From: Bryobacterales bacterium
GTDB taxonomy: Bacteria; Acidobacteriota; Terriglobia; Bryobacterales; Bryobacteraceae
Direction: 5' to 3'
Assembly: GCA_016713735.1 (NCBI GenBank)
Contig: JADJOP010000003.1
Coordinates: forward strand, 186,001-250,000
DNA: 64,000 bases
Part shown: positions 8,219 to 17,596 of the stretch, piece by piece
How the letters are laid out: every line of letters starts with the position of its first letter
How positions within the stretch are numbered: the first letter of the stretch is position 1
Notes under the pieces: model-generated
What the model saw: only the letters and a program-made list of their open reading frames with translations
The model's database searches: none
Told to the model about the DNA's origin: nothing
Translations under genes and position numbers: made by a program

Positions 8219-8998
8219 TCAGAGCCGCGACGGCGGAGCGGCTTCTCCCAGGAAGTGCGCCGCTTGAAGGCGCCACGCCTTGAAATCGTCGCACTGCAGG
8301 CTCGGCATCATCTCACGGTAGGCGTGCTCGGTGGCCTCGTTGAGCGTCTCCTCGAGCGCCGCATAGAGTTGCGACTTCATCACCCGCGTCGAGCGCGGCG
8401 AGACGTTTCGCGCCATCCCGTCGGCATAGGCCGCCGCGCGCTGCGCAAACTCGGCTTCGGCGAACACATGCTCCACCAGCCCCAGCCGCAGCGCCTCCGC
8501 GCCATCAAACGTGCGCGCCGTCAGCAGCAGGTCGAGTGCCCGCCCTGCACCCACAATGCGCGGCAACGTCCAGGCCAGGCCATACTCGGCGATCAACCCG
8601 CGCTTGGCGAAGATGGTGGAAAACTTCGCCGTGTCGGCCGCCAGCCGGATGTCGCAATAGAGCGCGATGACGAAGCCAAGCCCGACGCAATGGCCGTTCA
8701 CGGCGGCAATCACCGGCTTGGCGAGCCGCGTGATCCACGAATAGTCGCGATGCAACACCGTGCTGCCGCCGGACTCCACCACGCCGCTCAACAGGCTCAT
8801 GTCGGCCCCGGCGCAAAACCCCTTGCCCGCGCCCGTCACCGCGATCACACGCACCGTCTCGTCCGCATCGGCGGTGTTGGCCGCGGTGCGGAACTCCTCC
8901 TCCATCACGCGCGTCCAGGCGTTCAACCGGTCCGGCCGGTTCAGCGTGATCCAGGCCACGCCTTCGCGGACCTCATAGACAATTTCGGAGTAACTCAT
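8219..8998 (-). CDS. Enoyl-CoA hydratase/isomerase family protein
   Basis: A 259-residue crotonase-fold enzyme. It has the oxyanion-hole motifs GAGKGFCAGADMS and NGHCVGLGFVIALYCD and the following KRGLIAEYGLAWTLPRIVG segment, which resembles PaaG-type isomerases. It hydrates or isomerises enoyl-CoA thioesters; the exact acyl chain is unknown. Its start codon overlaps the stop of the upstream CitE-like gene by 4 nt (ATGA), so the two are translationally coupled. Confidence 0.9.
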   Translation of the reverse strand: MSYSEIVYEVREGVAWITLNRPDRLNAWTRVMEEEFRTAANTADADETVRVIAVTGAGKGFCAGADMSLLSGVVESGGSTVLHRDYSWITRLAKPVIAAVNGHCVGLGFVIALYCDIRLAADTAKFSTIFAKRGLIAEYGLAWTLPRIVGAGRALDLLLTARTFDGAEALRLGLVEHVFAEAEFAQRAAAYADGMARNVSPRSTRVMKSQLYAALEETLNEATEHAYREMMPSLQCDDFKAWRLQAAHFLGEAAPPSRL

Positions 8999-10011
8999 GC
9001 CGGAACCTCGCTGGCATCGATTGCGCCGCAGTCCACGCCGCGCTCGAGAAACGTCTCCAGGCCGCGCACGGTGGCGGCGTCGTCAAAGGCCTGGCCAAAC
9101 CGCGTCGCCTGCTCGGCCCGCTCGCGGAAATTGCGCAGGCGGTCGACGCTGGCTTGCAGGTTGTCGCGGTAGAAACGGTAGACAGCCGCGTAGCGCGCGG
9201 GAAGGTGCGCAGGATGCAGATCCCAACCCTGGTTGATGCCGCTCGCCAGGGCGTGGGCGATGTTGGCCATGTGCAGTCTCCAGGCCTCTTGCACCTCGTC
9301 CTTCGTGCCAATCGGAAGGCGCGCCGTGGGGCCGTCGGCGATGCGCACGCCAGTGCCCGCCAGCGCCACCTGCAGCGCGTGCCGCGCATGATCGCAGAGC
9401 GAATGCGTGAGGCTCTGCGCATTCGCCGGAACCCCCAGCGACGCCGTGAAATCATACGGCCCGAAGTGCGCCGCCACTACCGGACCAGCCTTCACAATGG
9501 CCAGCGCATCGCGCAGCGCTTCGGGTGTTTCGATCATGACTTCAAGCGAAATGCCGGGCGCGGCCTGCGCCATCCGCTCCACCTCGCGCGGCGTGGTCAC
9601 CTTCGGAATCGTGATCACGAACTCTTTGGGAATCGCACCGGCGGCATCGAGAAAGATCTTCAGCGTACGTTCGGAGCGATCGAAATCATTGCGAAGGCGG
9701 ATGCCTATGAGCGGCGGCAGAATGCCAGCATGGTGGGCCTCGGCGAAACGGACGCCAGCCGCGGCTGCGTCGCGATCCTCTTCCTCGTGCGTGCGAATGC
9801 CGTAGCCGTCTTCGAAATCGATGCGCAGGTCTTCCAGCGGTTCGCGCTCCAACTTGGCGCGTACACGCTGCGCGATGGCGTCGCCGGCGACTTCGGCCAG
9901 CCCGCCCTCCTCGAGCGAACGCAGGGCAAGACGCCCCATCTTCGCCACCACATCGGCGCGGAACAGATGCGCGCCTCCGTAGAGAACGTGTACGGGCTGC
10001 CGGGTGACCAT
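8995..10011 (-). CDS. CitE/HpcH-like lyase (DUF6986-type)
   Basis: A 338-residue TIM-barrel protein related to citrate lyase beta subunit/HpcH aldolases. Visible landmarks are DLRIDFEDGYG (metal-binding acidic strand), PPLIGIRLRN, ITIPKVT, SLEVMIETPEAL and AAHFGPYDFTASLGV. The divergence matches DUF6986, whose reaction is not established. It probably acts on a CoA thioester or an oxo-acid given the coupled enoyl-CoA hydratase gene downstream (ATGA overlap). Confidence 0.8.
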   Translation of the reverse strand: MVTRQPVHVLYGGAHLFRADVVAKMGRLALRSLEEGGLAEVAGDAIAQRVRAKLEREPLEDLRIDFEDGYGIRTHEEEDRDAAAAGVRFAEAHHAGILPPLIGIRLRNDFDRSERTLKIFLDAAGAIPKEFVITIPKVTTPREVERMAQAAPGISLEVMIETPEALRDALAIVKAGPVVAAHFGPYDFTASLGVPANAQSLTHSLCDHARHALQVALAGTGVRIADGPTARLPIGTKDEVQEAWRLHMANIAHALASGINQGWDLHPAHLPARYAAVYRFYRDNLQASVDRLRNFRERAEQATRFGQAFDDAATVRGLETFLERGVDCGAIDASEVPA

Positions 10012-10033
10012 CCGATGCTATGGTAGCGCGCGG

Positions 10034-10345
10034 CTACTTCTGCTTTGCGATCACCAGTTCCTTGAACTTGTCGTAGGTCGCCGCGGGAACGATTTTCTTA
10101 TCCACCAACTCATTCTTGGCCCGATAGGGACGGCCTTTCACGATCTTCCCGGCATAGGCATCTCCTACGCCCGGCAATGCCTTCAACTGGTCCAGAGTGG
10201 CCGTGTTCAAATCGAGCAGTTCCGCGCCCTTCTTCGCCGATTTCACGGCCGCGGCGGCCTTGCTCCCGGCCTTCTTGTCCTGCGCGCACGCCGGAATGGC
10301 GCACAACGCGGCGGCCAACACGAGTGCGGTGAGAATTCGTTTCAT
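10034..10345 (-). CDS. Exported helix-hairpin-helix protein (ComEA-like)
   Basis: A 103-residue protein with a Sec signal (MKRILTALVLAAALCAIPAC) and one C-terminal HhH DNA-binding unit: LLDLNTATLDQLKALPGVGD followed by AYAGKIVKGRPY. ComEA proteins bind incoming DNA in the periplasm during natural transformation, so a role in DNA uptake or binding is possible. A Lys/Ala-rich linker separates signal and HhH. The Cys at residue 20 sits in a weak lipobox, so it could be lipid-anchored. It lies between a lyase gene and a prepilin-peptidase gene. Confidence 0.82.
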   Translation of the reverse strand: MKRILTALVLAAALCAIPACAQDKKAGSKAAAAVKSAKKGAELLDLNTATLDQLKALPGVGDAYAGKIVKGRPYRAKNELVDKKIVPAATYDKFKELVIAKQK

Positions 10346-10362
10346 GAGGGGCAGTATAGCGT

Positions 10363-10869
10363 TTAGAGAGCCAGCGTTCCGAGATAGAGCAGCGTCGTCA
10401 CGGCGATCACCGTGCCGCGGGGCAGCGTGAGCGCCTCGGGCGCGTCCACGCTCAACTCGGGCCGCTGCTCATGCGGCAACTCGGCCGCCGGCGCCGAGCG
10501 CAGGATGTGACCGACGTTGGAGAGCGTGCGCCGCAAGCGCTTCTTGGCGATCACGAGCACGAGCGCGGCAATGCCGCCGCCAACCGCCGACAGCACGAAC
10601 AGCACCAACCACACCTCATGCCCCGTGATGAGCCCCATCGCGGCCATCAGTTTCAAATCGCCGCCGCCGACGGCGCGCAAGAGGTAGAGGGGGAGGTAGA
10701 CCAGCACGGCAATACCGAACCCCTTGGCCGCGCTCAACGGTGAGTTGACGGCGAGCCCGGCCACGGCCCCGGCCACCACGAGCCAGTTCGGAATGCGCCG
10801 CCAGCGCCCATCCCAGACACCGGCCAGTGTGACCAGCAGCGCCAGCGCGGCGATTTGCTGTGCGCTCAT
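10363..10869 (-). CDS. A24-family prepilin peptidase (CpaA-like)
   Basis: A 168-residue polytopic membrane protease. The two catalytic aspartates are visible, one in WDGRWRRIPNW and one in the GGGDLKLMAA (GxGD) motif. There is no N-terminal methyltransferase domain, so it is the short CpaA/TadV type that processes Flp/Tad-like prepilins. No pilin or Tad genes lie in the window. It is coupled to the upstream sulfatase gene by a 4-nt ATGA overlap and followed after 17 bp by the ComEA-like gene. Confidence 0.88.
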   Translation of the reverse strand: MSAQQIAALALLVTLAGVWDGRWRRIPNWLVVAGAVAGLAVNSPLSAAKGFGIAVLVYLPLYLLRAVGGGDLKLMAAMGLITGHEVWLVLFVLSAVGGGIAALVLVIAKKRLRRTLSNVGHILRSAPAAELPHEQRPELSVDAPEALTLPRGTVIAVTTLLYLGTLAL

Positions 10870-12278
10870 GCCACCGGTTCGACAGCGGGCTTGGGCTCGC
10901 GCGCCGGATCGTAGTCGGGATTCACGGCGGGCATCTGCGCATTCACCTGCTTACGCCAAGCCTGCAACTCGCCCAGCATGGCGTCGCGCCGCTTGCTCTC
11001 GGTGGCCGCAAGGTCGGTGCGTTCGCCAATGTCCTGGCTGAGGTTGTACAACTCCGTCTGGCCCGTCTCCAGATGCTCAATCAGCTTCCACTCGCCGCGC
11101 CGCAGGGCGCTCGATGGCCGCCCCAACTGCGGACTGTAGTGCGGATAGTGCCAGTAGAGGCTCCGCTCCGACATCCGGCGCCCGCGCAGCGCCGGCACGA
11201 GGCTGGCCCCGTCGGGGCGATGCCCAGAGTCCAGCGGCGCGCCCGCCATCTCCGCCATCGTCGCGTAATAGTCGCAGGTGTACACCGGATCGTGGCTCAC
11301 CGAACCCGGCTTCGTCACGCCCGGCCAGCGCACGAGCGTGGGCACGCGAATGCCGCCTTCGTAGAGATGCCCCTTGCCCAGCCGCAGCGGAGCGTTCGAG
11401 GTGATCTGCCGCTGCTTCCATTCGCGCGACGAGACGCCGCCGTTATCGGCCGTGAAGAAGATGGCCGTGTTGCCGGCCACGCCCATCTCCTCCAGCGTGC
11501 GCACGATGCGGCCCACCGATTCATCGACGCTGTAGATCATCGCGGCGTAATCGGCGAAGTTCTGCCCGCCGGCGGGCTGCTTGCTGTCGAAGCGGGCGAT
11601 CAGTTCCTTCTTCGCTTCGATGGGCACATGCACGGCGTAGTGGGGCAGATAGAGAAAAAACGGATTCGCACGTTGCTGTTTCAGCCAGTCGCAGGCACGG
11701 TCGGTAAGCAGGTCAGTGAGATACTCGCCATCGCGGCCCTGTAGTCGCGCCGGCTTGCCTTCCCAACCCGGATAGAAAAAGCTCTTCGGCGAACCATCCC
11801 AGGTGCCGCCGATGTTTACGTCGAAGCCCTGGTCGGTGGGCAGAAAGCCGGGGTCGCCGAGGTGCCACTTGCCCACGCTCGCCGTCGCATAGCCCTTGCG
11901 CTTCAGGATCTCAGCGATGGTCACTTCGCTCAGCGGCAGCTCCTTACGCGTCACGGGCGCGCGCAGCTTCGCATGCGGCGGCGTGCGGTCATGGCCCTGC
12001 AAATGCGCCGTGAGGTGCAGGCGCGCGGGCCACTTGCCCGTCATCAGCGCGGCCCGCGTGGGCGAACACACCGGAGCCGCCGAGTAGCCGTTGGTGAACG
12101 TCATGCCGCTGCGCGCCAGCGCGTCGATGTGCGGCGTCTCGTAATAGCGGCTGCCGTTGTAACCGGTGTCGCGCCAGCCATAATCGTCGATGAGAATGAA
12201 GACGAAGTTGAGCGGAGGGCTCTGCGCGGCAAGCAAGGGCGCCGCGGCCGAGGGCAGGAAAGCGCGCCGGGTGAGCAT
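10866..12278 (-). CDS. Arylsulfatase-family sulfatase, exported
   Basis: A 470-residue type I sulfatase. C71 in CSPTR is the cysteine that must be converted to formylglycine. The N-terminal metal-binding site is FILIDDYGWRDTGYNG, and KWHLGD and ADNGG mark later active-site parts. The first residues (MLTRRAFLPSAAAPLLAAQ) look like a Tat-type signal, so it is probably periplasmic. It cleaves sulfate esters, for example from polysaccharides. A formylglycine-generating enzyme is needed and is not in this window. Confidence 0.93.
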   Translation of the reverse strand: MLTRRAFLPSAAAPLLAAQSPPLNFVFILIDDYGWRDTGYNGSRYYETPHIDALARSGMTFTNGYSAAPVCSPTRAALMTGKWPARLHLTAHLQGHDRTPPHAKLRAPVTRKELPLSEVTIAEILKRKGYATASVGKWHLGDPGFLPTDQGFDVNIGGTWDGSPKSFFYPGWEGKPARLQGRDGEYLTDLLTDRACDWLKQQRANPFFLYLPHYAVHVPIEAKKELIARFDSKQPAGGQNFADYAAMIYSVDESVGRIVRTLEEMGVAGNTAIFFTADNGGVSSREWKQRQITSNAPLRLGKGHLYEGGIRVPTLVRWPGVTKPGSVSHDPVYTCDYYATMAEMAGAPLDSGHRPDGASLVPALRGRRMSERSLYWHYPHYSPQLGRPSSALRRGEWKLIEHLETGQTELYNLSQDIGERTDLAATESKRRDAMLGELQAWRKQVNAQMPAVNPDYDPAREPKPAVEPVA

Positions 12279-12344
12279 GGCCCTTCGATTATGCCACCGG
12301 CATTCCGTCGCGGCGCTGCGCGGCCCGGCGCGGACTGGCGCGGC

Positions 12345-13922
12345 CTACTTCTGCAATTGGAACTGGCCGACGAACATGGCGTCGATGCCGCTTGAATAGA
12401 AGCTGCGCACGGCGTCGCGCGGCGAACACACGAGCGGATCGCCGAACAGGTTGAAGCTGGTGTTGTAGAGCACGGGCAGGCCGGTGGAGCGTCCAAAGGC
12501 GTGCAGCAGTTCCCAGTAGAGCGGATTTTCTTCGCGATGCACCGCATGCACGCGCACGTGTCCATCGCCGAGAATCGCCGTCTCAAAGGTTTTGCGATGG
12601 GCCTCGCGCACGCGCCCCACCGTGGCCAGCGAGCGCGCGTTCGGGCCGGTCTCAAAATACTCAGCGGCAATCTCAGCCGGCACCGAGGCGGCGAACTTGC
12701 GGAACGGCTCGCGGTGTTTGATGAAGCTGTTCAGGTTCTCGGTGGAATACGGGTTGCGCGGCGAAGCAAGAATGCTGCGGTTGCCGAGCGCACGCGGGCC
12801 GAATTCCATGCGCCCGTGCATCCAGGCAATGATCTTGTCGGCGTTCAACTCCTCCACGGCGCGTTCAATCAACTCGCCCGTGGTGAGCAGGTAGCGGAAG
12901 CGCAGCTTGCAGTTTTCGAGCACCTGTTTGATCGCTTCGGGCGAATACTCCGGCCCCAGCAGCAGCGTGCTCATGGCCGCGCTGCGCGGCTGGCGCAGCG
13001 TGCGGTGCCAGGCATAATAGACCGCACCGATGGCCGTGCCCGTGTTGCCCGAGGCCGGCTGCACGTAGACGTTCTTCCACTGCCCGCTGCGTTCGAGCGA
13101 AGCCACCAGCAGGGCGTTGAACGCCAACCCGCCCGCCAGGCAGAGGTTCTCGCCGCTGCCGGCCACATTCAGCACAACGGTCTCGACGGCCTTCTGCACG
13201 CCCGCCGCAAGGTCGGCATGCATCTCAGCGGGAATCGCCGCGCCGTCTTCCAGTCCGAGGCGCGCATAGAACTTGCCGCTGAAGCCGCCATCGCTGAGAC
13301 GGTTGCTGTCGTAGTAGCCGCGGTCAACGCGCGGCAGCTTGCCGGGGGCGTGCTGGAGAATGTCGAGGAAGATCGGTGCGAAGCGGTCCGAACCGCCGCA
13401 GGACATCCACTGCACCTTGTGCTCGTCCACGTTCTGGCGGAAGCCGAGCAGCGCCGTCACGCGGCCATACAAATCGCCCAGCGAATCGGGATAGTAGAGC
13501 TCGCGCTCGGCCCGCAAATCAGTCCCTTCGCCATGCCACACCGCGCCGCAGCGCAGGTCGCCCAGGCGGTCGAAGGTGACCACGGTGGCCGAATCGAAAT
13601 GCGAAGCATAGTAAGCCGAGGCGGCATGCGCCGTGTGATGGTCCACCAGCACCAACTGCGCATTCGGCAGCAGCGCCCGCAGGCTGAGATGCAGGGTCGT
13701 CTCCGCCCCGGTGCCCAGCGGGCGCGCCAGCGCCGTGCACTCCACCTGTTCCGGCGTCACGCCGGCGATGCGAAGGCATTCCGCGATGGCCGCTTCCGGC
13801 AGCTCGCCGGGGCGGTGGGCGTGCGCCACCTTCTTCTGCTCCACGGCCGCCGCCAGCACGCCATCCTTCAGCAGCGCCACCGCCGCGTCGTTCAAGACAC
13901 CGCCAATACCGAGAATGATCAT
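12345..13922 (-). CDS. Carbamoyltransferase (NodU/CmcH/TobZ family)
   Basis: A 525-residue two-domain protein. The N-terminal Kae1-like ATP-binding domain begins GIGGVLNDAAVALLKDG and carries the histidine motif VDHHTAHAASAYYAS and later LAGGLAFNALL. The YrdC-like C-terminal part contains MEFGPRALGNRSILASPRN, and then NTSFNLFGDPLVCSPRDA. Such enzymes use carbamoyl phosphate and ATP to carbamoylate hydroxyls of natural products or sugars. The acceptor is unknown, and no biosynthetic cluster surrounds it. It lies 7 bp after gltX. Confidence 0.9.
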   Translation of the reverse strand: MIILGIGGVLNDAAVALLKDGVLAAAVEQKKVAHAHRPGELPEAAIAECLRIAGVTPEQVECTALARPLGTGAETTLHLSLRALLPNAQLVLVDHHTAHAASAYYASHFDSATVVTFDRLGDLRCGAVWHGEGTDLRAERELYYPDSLGDLYGRVTALLGFRQNVDEHKVQWMSCGGSDRFAPIFLDILQHAPGKLPRVDRGYYDSNRLSDGGFSGKFYARLGLEDGAAIPAEMHADLAAGVQKAVETVVLNVAGSGENLCLAGGLAFNALLVASLERSGQWKNVYVQPASGNTGTAIGAVYYAWHRTLRQPRSAAMSTLLLGPEYSPEAIKQVLENCKLRFRYLLTTGELIERAVEELNADKIIAWMHGRMEFGPRALGNRSILASPRNPYSTENLNSFIKHREPFRKFAASVPAEIAAEYFETGPNARSLATVGRVREAHRKTFETAILGDGHVRVHAVHREENPLYWELLHAFGRSTGLPVLYNTSFNLFGDPLVCSPRDAVRSFYSSGIDAMFVGQFQLQK

Positions 13923-13929
13923 GGGAATC

Positions 13930-15360
13930 CTAAACCGCCGAAAGCCGCTTCACCACACGCTCGCGTCCCAGCGCGGCGAACACGGCAAAGGCGCTCGGGC
14001 CAACCGTCTGCCCGGTAAGCGCGGCGCGGGAACCGTTGATGAGCAGGCCCGCTTTGACGCCCTTCTCTTCGGCCAGCGCGCGCAGCGCAGCCTCCACGCT
14101 CGCTTCGCTGAACTCGGGCAGTGCCTCGATGCGCACGGCCAGTTCGCGCAGCAACTCGCGCGCCTGCGCGGCGTCGAGCTTGGCCACCGCTTCGGGCTGC
14201 ATGGGGAAATCGTCGGCGAAGTAGGCCCGGCCCTTGGTGGCGAAGTCGTTCAGTGTGAAGAAGCGCGAGCGGATCGTGTCCACCACCCATTGGAAGTGCG
14301 ACTCCGGCTCGAGCGCGGCCAGCCCGGCCGAGGCCAGCACGGGCCTGACACGCGCCGCCAGATCCTCCACCGGCCACACGCGCAGATGCTGCGAGTTCAG
14401 CCAGATCGCCTTCGGGTCAATCGGATCTTCTTCGCTGAAATTCACCACCGCGTTCGAGCGGTTCACACCGGCGAGCGAGAACGACTCCATCAACTCCTGG
14501 CGCGACATCTGCTCGCGGTTGTCCTTGGGCGACCAGCCGAGCAGGCACAGGAAGTTCACATAGGAGTGCGGCAGGAAGCCGGCGTCGCGATAGGTGGTGA
14601 CGCTCACCACGGGACCGTGCTTGCGTTTGGAAAGCTTCGCGCCATCGGGGGCCACCAGCAGCGGCAGGTGGGCAAACTGCGGAATTTCGGCCTTCAGCGC
14701 TTCGAAGATGAGGATGTGCTTGAAGGTGTTCGAGAGATGGTCCTGGCCGCGGATGATGGTGCTGATGCGGATATCGGCGTCGTCGGCGCAGGAGGCCATG
14801 TGGTAGGTCGGCATGCCGTTGGAACGCAGCAGCGCGAAGTCCTCCACATCGTCGGCTGATTTGGATTGTTCGCCGTAGACGCCGTCGGCAAAGGTGATGG
14901 TGCGGCCGGCGCCGCGCGGCACACGGAAGCGCAGCACGAAGGGCTCGCCGGCGGCGGCGCGGCGCTCGCTCTCCTCAGCCGTCAACTCGCGCATCCCCGG
15001 ATTGCACAGCCAGGGGCCGCGGGTGGAGCTGGCCGAAGTCGCTTCGTCGTCGGTATTGGTGGCAGGGGTGAAGTCGCGGTAGGCGTGGCCGGCTTCGAAA
15101 ATGGCCCAGGCGGCCTTCTTGTGCAGCTCGATGCGGTCGCTCTGCTTATACTCTTCGTTCCAATCCATCTCCAGCCAGCGCAGGCCGTCGTAGATGGAGT
15201 TGAGCGAGGCTTCGGTATTGCGCTCGACGTCGGTGTCGTCGATGCGCAGAATCATCGTGCCCCCGTTCCGGCGCGCATAGAGCCAGTTGAAGATGAAGGT
15301 GCGGGCGCTGCCGATATGCAGGTATCCCGTCGGGGAGGGCGCAAAACGAACTCTAACCAT
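13930..15360 (-). CDS. gltX: Glutamyl-tRNA synthetase
   Basis: A 476-residue class I aminoacyl-tRNA synthetase. HIGS of the HIGH motif is at residues 15-18 (PTGYLHIGSAR). The KMSKS-type loop is LSKRKHG near residue 245, and ILRIDDTDVERN is the GluRS amino-acid pocket. The length is normal. It charges tRNA-Glu, and possibly tRNA-Gln for later conversion by GatCAB: gatC and gatA lie at 31.4-33.2 kb. It follows rsmA after about 45 bp on the same strand. Confidence 0.96.
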   Translation of the reverse strand: MVRVRFAPSPTGYLHIGSARTFIFNWLYARRNGGTMILRIDDTDVERNTEASLNSIYDGLRWLEMDWNEEYKQSDRIELHKKAAWAIFEAGHAYRDFTPATNTDDEATSASSTRGPWLCNPGMRELTAEESERRAAAGEPFVLRFRVPRGAGRTITFADGVYGEQSKSADDVEDFALLRSNGMPTYHMASCADDADIRISTIIRGQDHLSNTFKHILIFEALKAEIPQFAHLPLLVAPDGAKLSKRKHGPVVSVTTYRDAGFLPHSYVNFLCLLGWSPKDNREQMSRQELMESFSLAGVNRSNAVVNFSEEDPIDPKAIWLNSQHLRVWPVEDLAARVRPVLASAGLAALEPESHFQWVVDTIRSRFFTLNDFATKGRAYFADDFPMQPEAVAKLDAAQARELLRELAVRIEALPEFSEASVEAALRALAEEKGVKAGLLINGSRAALTGQTVGPSAFAVFAALGRERVVKRLSAV

Positions 15361-15405
15361 GGTGGGGGTGAACTCTTATTGTAGCGGGTGGAGGTGGAAC
15401 CGGAG

Positions 15406-16154
15406 TCACCCGCCCGTCAACCGCCGGTACAAATCGCGAAATTGCTCCAGCGTCAACTGCTCGGCCCGCAGGCCTGCCTCGGGCTGGGCATCGAGCAGTT
15501 CGCGCCCGAAGATGGGGGCCAGGTTGTTGCGCAGCGTCTTGCGCTTCTGCTTGAAGCAGAGGCCGAGGAAGGCCAGCATGGGCGTCGGGTCGCCCAGTTC
15601 GGGGCGGGCAGCGGATCGAGCCGGATCACCGCTGAATCCACTCTGGGCGGCGGGGAAAAGGCGCCCGGCGGCACCTTGAACAGCATCTTCGAGGTCGCGT
15701 GGAGTTGCGTCGCCACCGTGAGGAAGCCGTAGTCGCGGGTGCCGGGCGAAGCGGTGATGCGCTCGGCCACTTCCTTTTGGATGAGGAAGACGGCCCGTTC
15801 GAGCAGTTTGCCCATGGCCAGCGTGCGCTCGATGACCGGCGAGGTGATGTAGTAGGGCAGGTTGCCGGTGACCACGGCGCGGCCCCACTGTGTGAGGTCG
15901 GTGGCGAGCACATCCTGGGCGACGATTTTCAGCTTCGGCTCGCCGCGGAAGCGCAGCATCAGCCTGGCCACCAACTCCGGGTCTACCTCGATGGCATAGA
16001 CCTTGTCGGCCCGCTCCAGCAGCTTTTCGGTGAGAACGCCTTCGCCGGCGCCGATTTCAATCACCTGCGCGGCATGTTCGGGAATGGCGGCCGCGGCGAT
16101 TTTCTCCAACGTCGCCGGGCGGCGCAGAAAGTGCTGGCCTAGTTTCTGGGGCAA
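15406..16154 (-). CDS. rsmA: 16S rRNA dimethyladenosine transferase RsmA, frameshifted near 15600
   Basis: The first 180 or so residues are a standard RsmA/KsgA: MPQKLGQHFLRRP, VIEIGAGEGVLTEKLL (SAM site), GNLPYYITSPV (NLPY catalytic loop), then PRVDSAVIRLDPLPAP. At about 15599-15601 the frame shifts. As written it ends at 15453 with junk, while the neighbouring frame continues with LGDPTPMLAFLGLCFKQKRK and ends at 15406. One missing base in the TTC-GGGG context explains it; restored length is 249 aa, normal for the family. The enzyme dimethylates two adenines in helix 45 of 16S rRNA. A consensus error is more likely than a true mutation. Confidence 0.88.
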
Positions 16155-16176
16155 CTCTCAGGGTAGCGTGGGCGGC

Positions 16177-16818
16177 TTAGCCGCGCACGTCCATCTGGCT
16201 GCGTCGAAAGGTGATGCGCGCCTTGCCGCTGGAGGGCTGCCCGAAGCGCGTGGCCGGCTGAAACCGCGTGAACAGCAGCGTGTTCTCCAGGCTCCGCCGG
16301 ATTTCCGGATCGGTGGCCCAGCGCTGGCCGGACGGCAGCGAGTATTCCATGACGCGGCCTTGCCCGTCGATGGACAGGTCCACCACGATGTCCTCGTCGC
16401 CCAACCCGAAGGCGAGCGAACTCATCACGCCCGGCTCGGTGGACACCGGCGTGGGCACATCGCCCCGAATCTCGCCGATCACCGGGTAGCTGGTCAGCAT
16501 CATGGAAAACAACACCATGGCGCTGAGCAACCCGCCCGTCACCGGAACGGCGTAGGGGCGCATCATATTGTTGACGATCAAACCCAGGCGTCCCAGCAGG
16601 TACGCCGCCGCCGTGGCCGGATTCAGCCACATGCGCCGCCGCAATGCCTCCTGCGATGCCATCACCCGCAATTGCGAACGGAGTTGGGCCGGCGCTTCCT
16701 GCCGCGGCAACGCCGCCAACTGAGCACGCAGTGCGGCGGCCGCGCGGAGATCGCCGTACTGTCCCGATCTGTCCTCGCTGTGCGGCATGTGTGCCTTCCT
16801 ATTCCTCATGCCCGTCAT
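16177..16818 (-). CDS. Probable membrane anti-sigma factor with TonB-like C-terminal domain
   Basis: A 213-residue protein. I take ATG 16818, which overlaps the sigma-factor stop by 4 nt (ATGA), over the GTG at 16833. It has an N-terminal soluble helical part rich in Arg/Ala/Gln, one transmembrane segment (PVTGGLLSAMVLFSMML), and a C-terminal domain with IVVDLSIDGQGRVMEYSL, like TonB C-terminal repeats. One membrane span plus coupling to an ECF sigma gene suggests an anti-sigma factor. No zinc-finger HxxxCxxC motif is seen, so it is not a ZAS-type factor. Function inferred from position. Confidence 0.65.
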   Translation of the reverse strand: MTGMRNRKAHMPHSEDRSGQYGDLRAAAALRAQLAALPRQEAPAQLRSQLRVMASQEALRRRMWLNPATAAAYLLGRLGLIVNNMMRPYAVPVTGGLLSAMVLFSMMLTSYPVIGEIRGDVPTPVSTEPGVMSSLAFGLGDEDIVVDLSIDGQGRVMEYSLPSGQRWATDPEIRRSLENTLLFTRFQPATRFGQPSSGKARITFRRSQMDVRG

Positions 16819-17516
16819 TCCGCCGCGCACCACCGCAGATCCGATCCGCGGCGCGCTTGCATCCTGACTTCCAAGGCCACGCGCAGGGCTTCCCGCCCGC
16901 GCAGAATTCTCGACTTCACCGTCCCCAGGTTGGCCTGCAGGATGTCGGCGATCTCGTCGTAGCTCAGCTCTTCCACGTCGCGTAGCACGACCGCCGAGCG
17001 AAACGCCGGCTTCAGCGACTGCAGCGCGTCCTCGATCATCGCCCGCGCCTCGGCGTTGGCAAACGACTCAAAGGGCGAGCGTTCCTGATCTTCCAATACC
17101 TGGTGAAAGTGGATTCCCTCGCTCACCTCTTCCTCCAGCCCCACCTCCTGACCGCACTTGCGTTCAAACCAGCGCCGGTGATTGTGCGCTTCGTTCACCG
17201 CAATGCGGTAGATCCAGGTCTTCAGGCTGCTCTGCGCCCGGAAGGCCGTGATGTTCCGGAACACCTTCAGGAACACCTCCTGCACCACGTCCGGGGCGTC
17301 GGCGGGATTGGCCAGCAAGCGATAAACGAGGTTGTAAACCGGCTTCTCATACAGGCTGAGCAGTTCCTCGTAGGCGGCATCGTCACCGCGCCGCAGTCCG
17401 TCAATGAGACGCGCCTGGGCACGTTCGGTCAGGGAGATAGCAGCCTCGCCCGCCTCCGCTGCTTCCCAGCAGGTGGCCGGTTCAACGTGCTCGAAGCTGA
17501 CCGTACCGTCGGCCAT
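16815..17516 (-). CDS. ECF-type RNA polymerase sigma factor (sigma-E-like)
   Basis: A 233-residue sigma-70 family protein. Region 2 is YEELLSLYEKPVYNLVYRLL followed by DVVQEVFLKVFRNI and TWIYRIAVNEAHNHRR. Region 4 is ALQSLKPAFRSAVVLRDVEE followed by SYDEIADILQANLGTVKSRI. There is no region 1.1 or 3. An extra N-terminal 35 residues precede region 2. It would direct transcription of an envelope or stress regulon under control of the coupled downstream membrane protein. Confidence 0.92.
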   Translation of the reverse strand: MADGTVSFEHVEPATCWEAAEAGEAAISLTERAQARLIDGLRRGDDAAYEELLSLYEKPVYNLVYRLLANPADAPDVVQEVFLKVFRNITAFRAQSSLKTWIYRIAVNEAHNHRRWFERKCGQEVGLEEEVSEGIHFHQVLEDQERSPFESFANAEARAMIEDALQSLKPAFRSAVVLRDVEELSYDEIADILQANLGTVKSRILRGREALRVALEVRMQARRGSDLRWCAAE

Positions 17517-17596
17517 CTCGTCAATCCCTCTGCCCCATTCTAGACCGGGACGCGTCTTGTGTCGTCCGGATTCCCCTGATGAGGCACCCTGTCCGT

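Noticed and set aside
12501..14018. Long antisense open frame (505 codons) opposite the carbamoyltransferase
   Set aside because: Shadow of a well-recognised gene.
16118..16630. Minus-strand open frame 16139-16630 within the anti-sigma gene
   Set aside because: Out-of-frame shadow; the coupled ATGA start supports the other frame.
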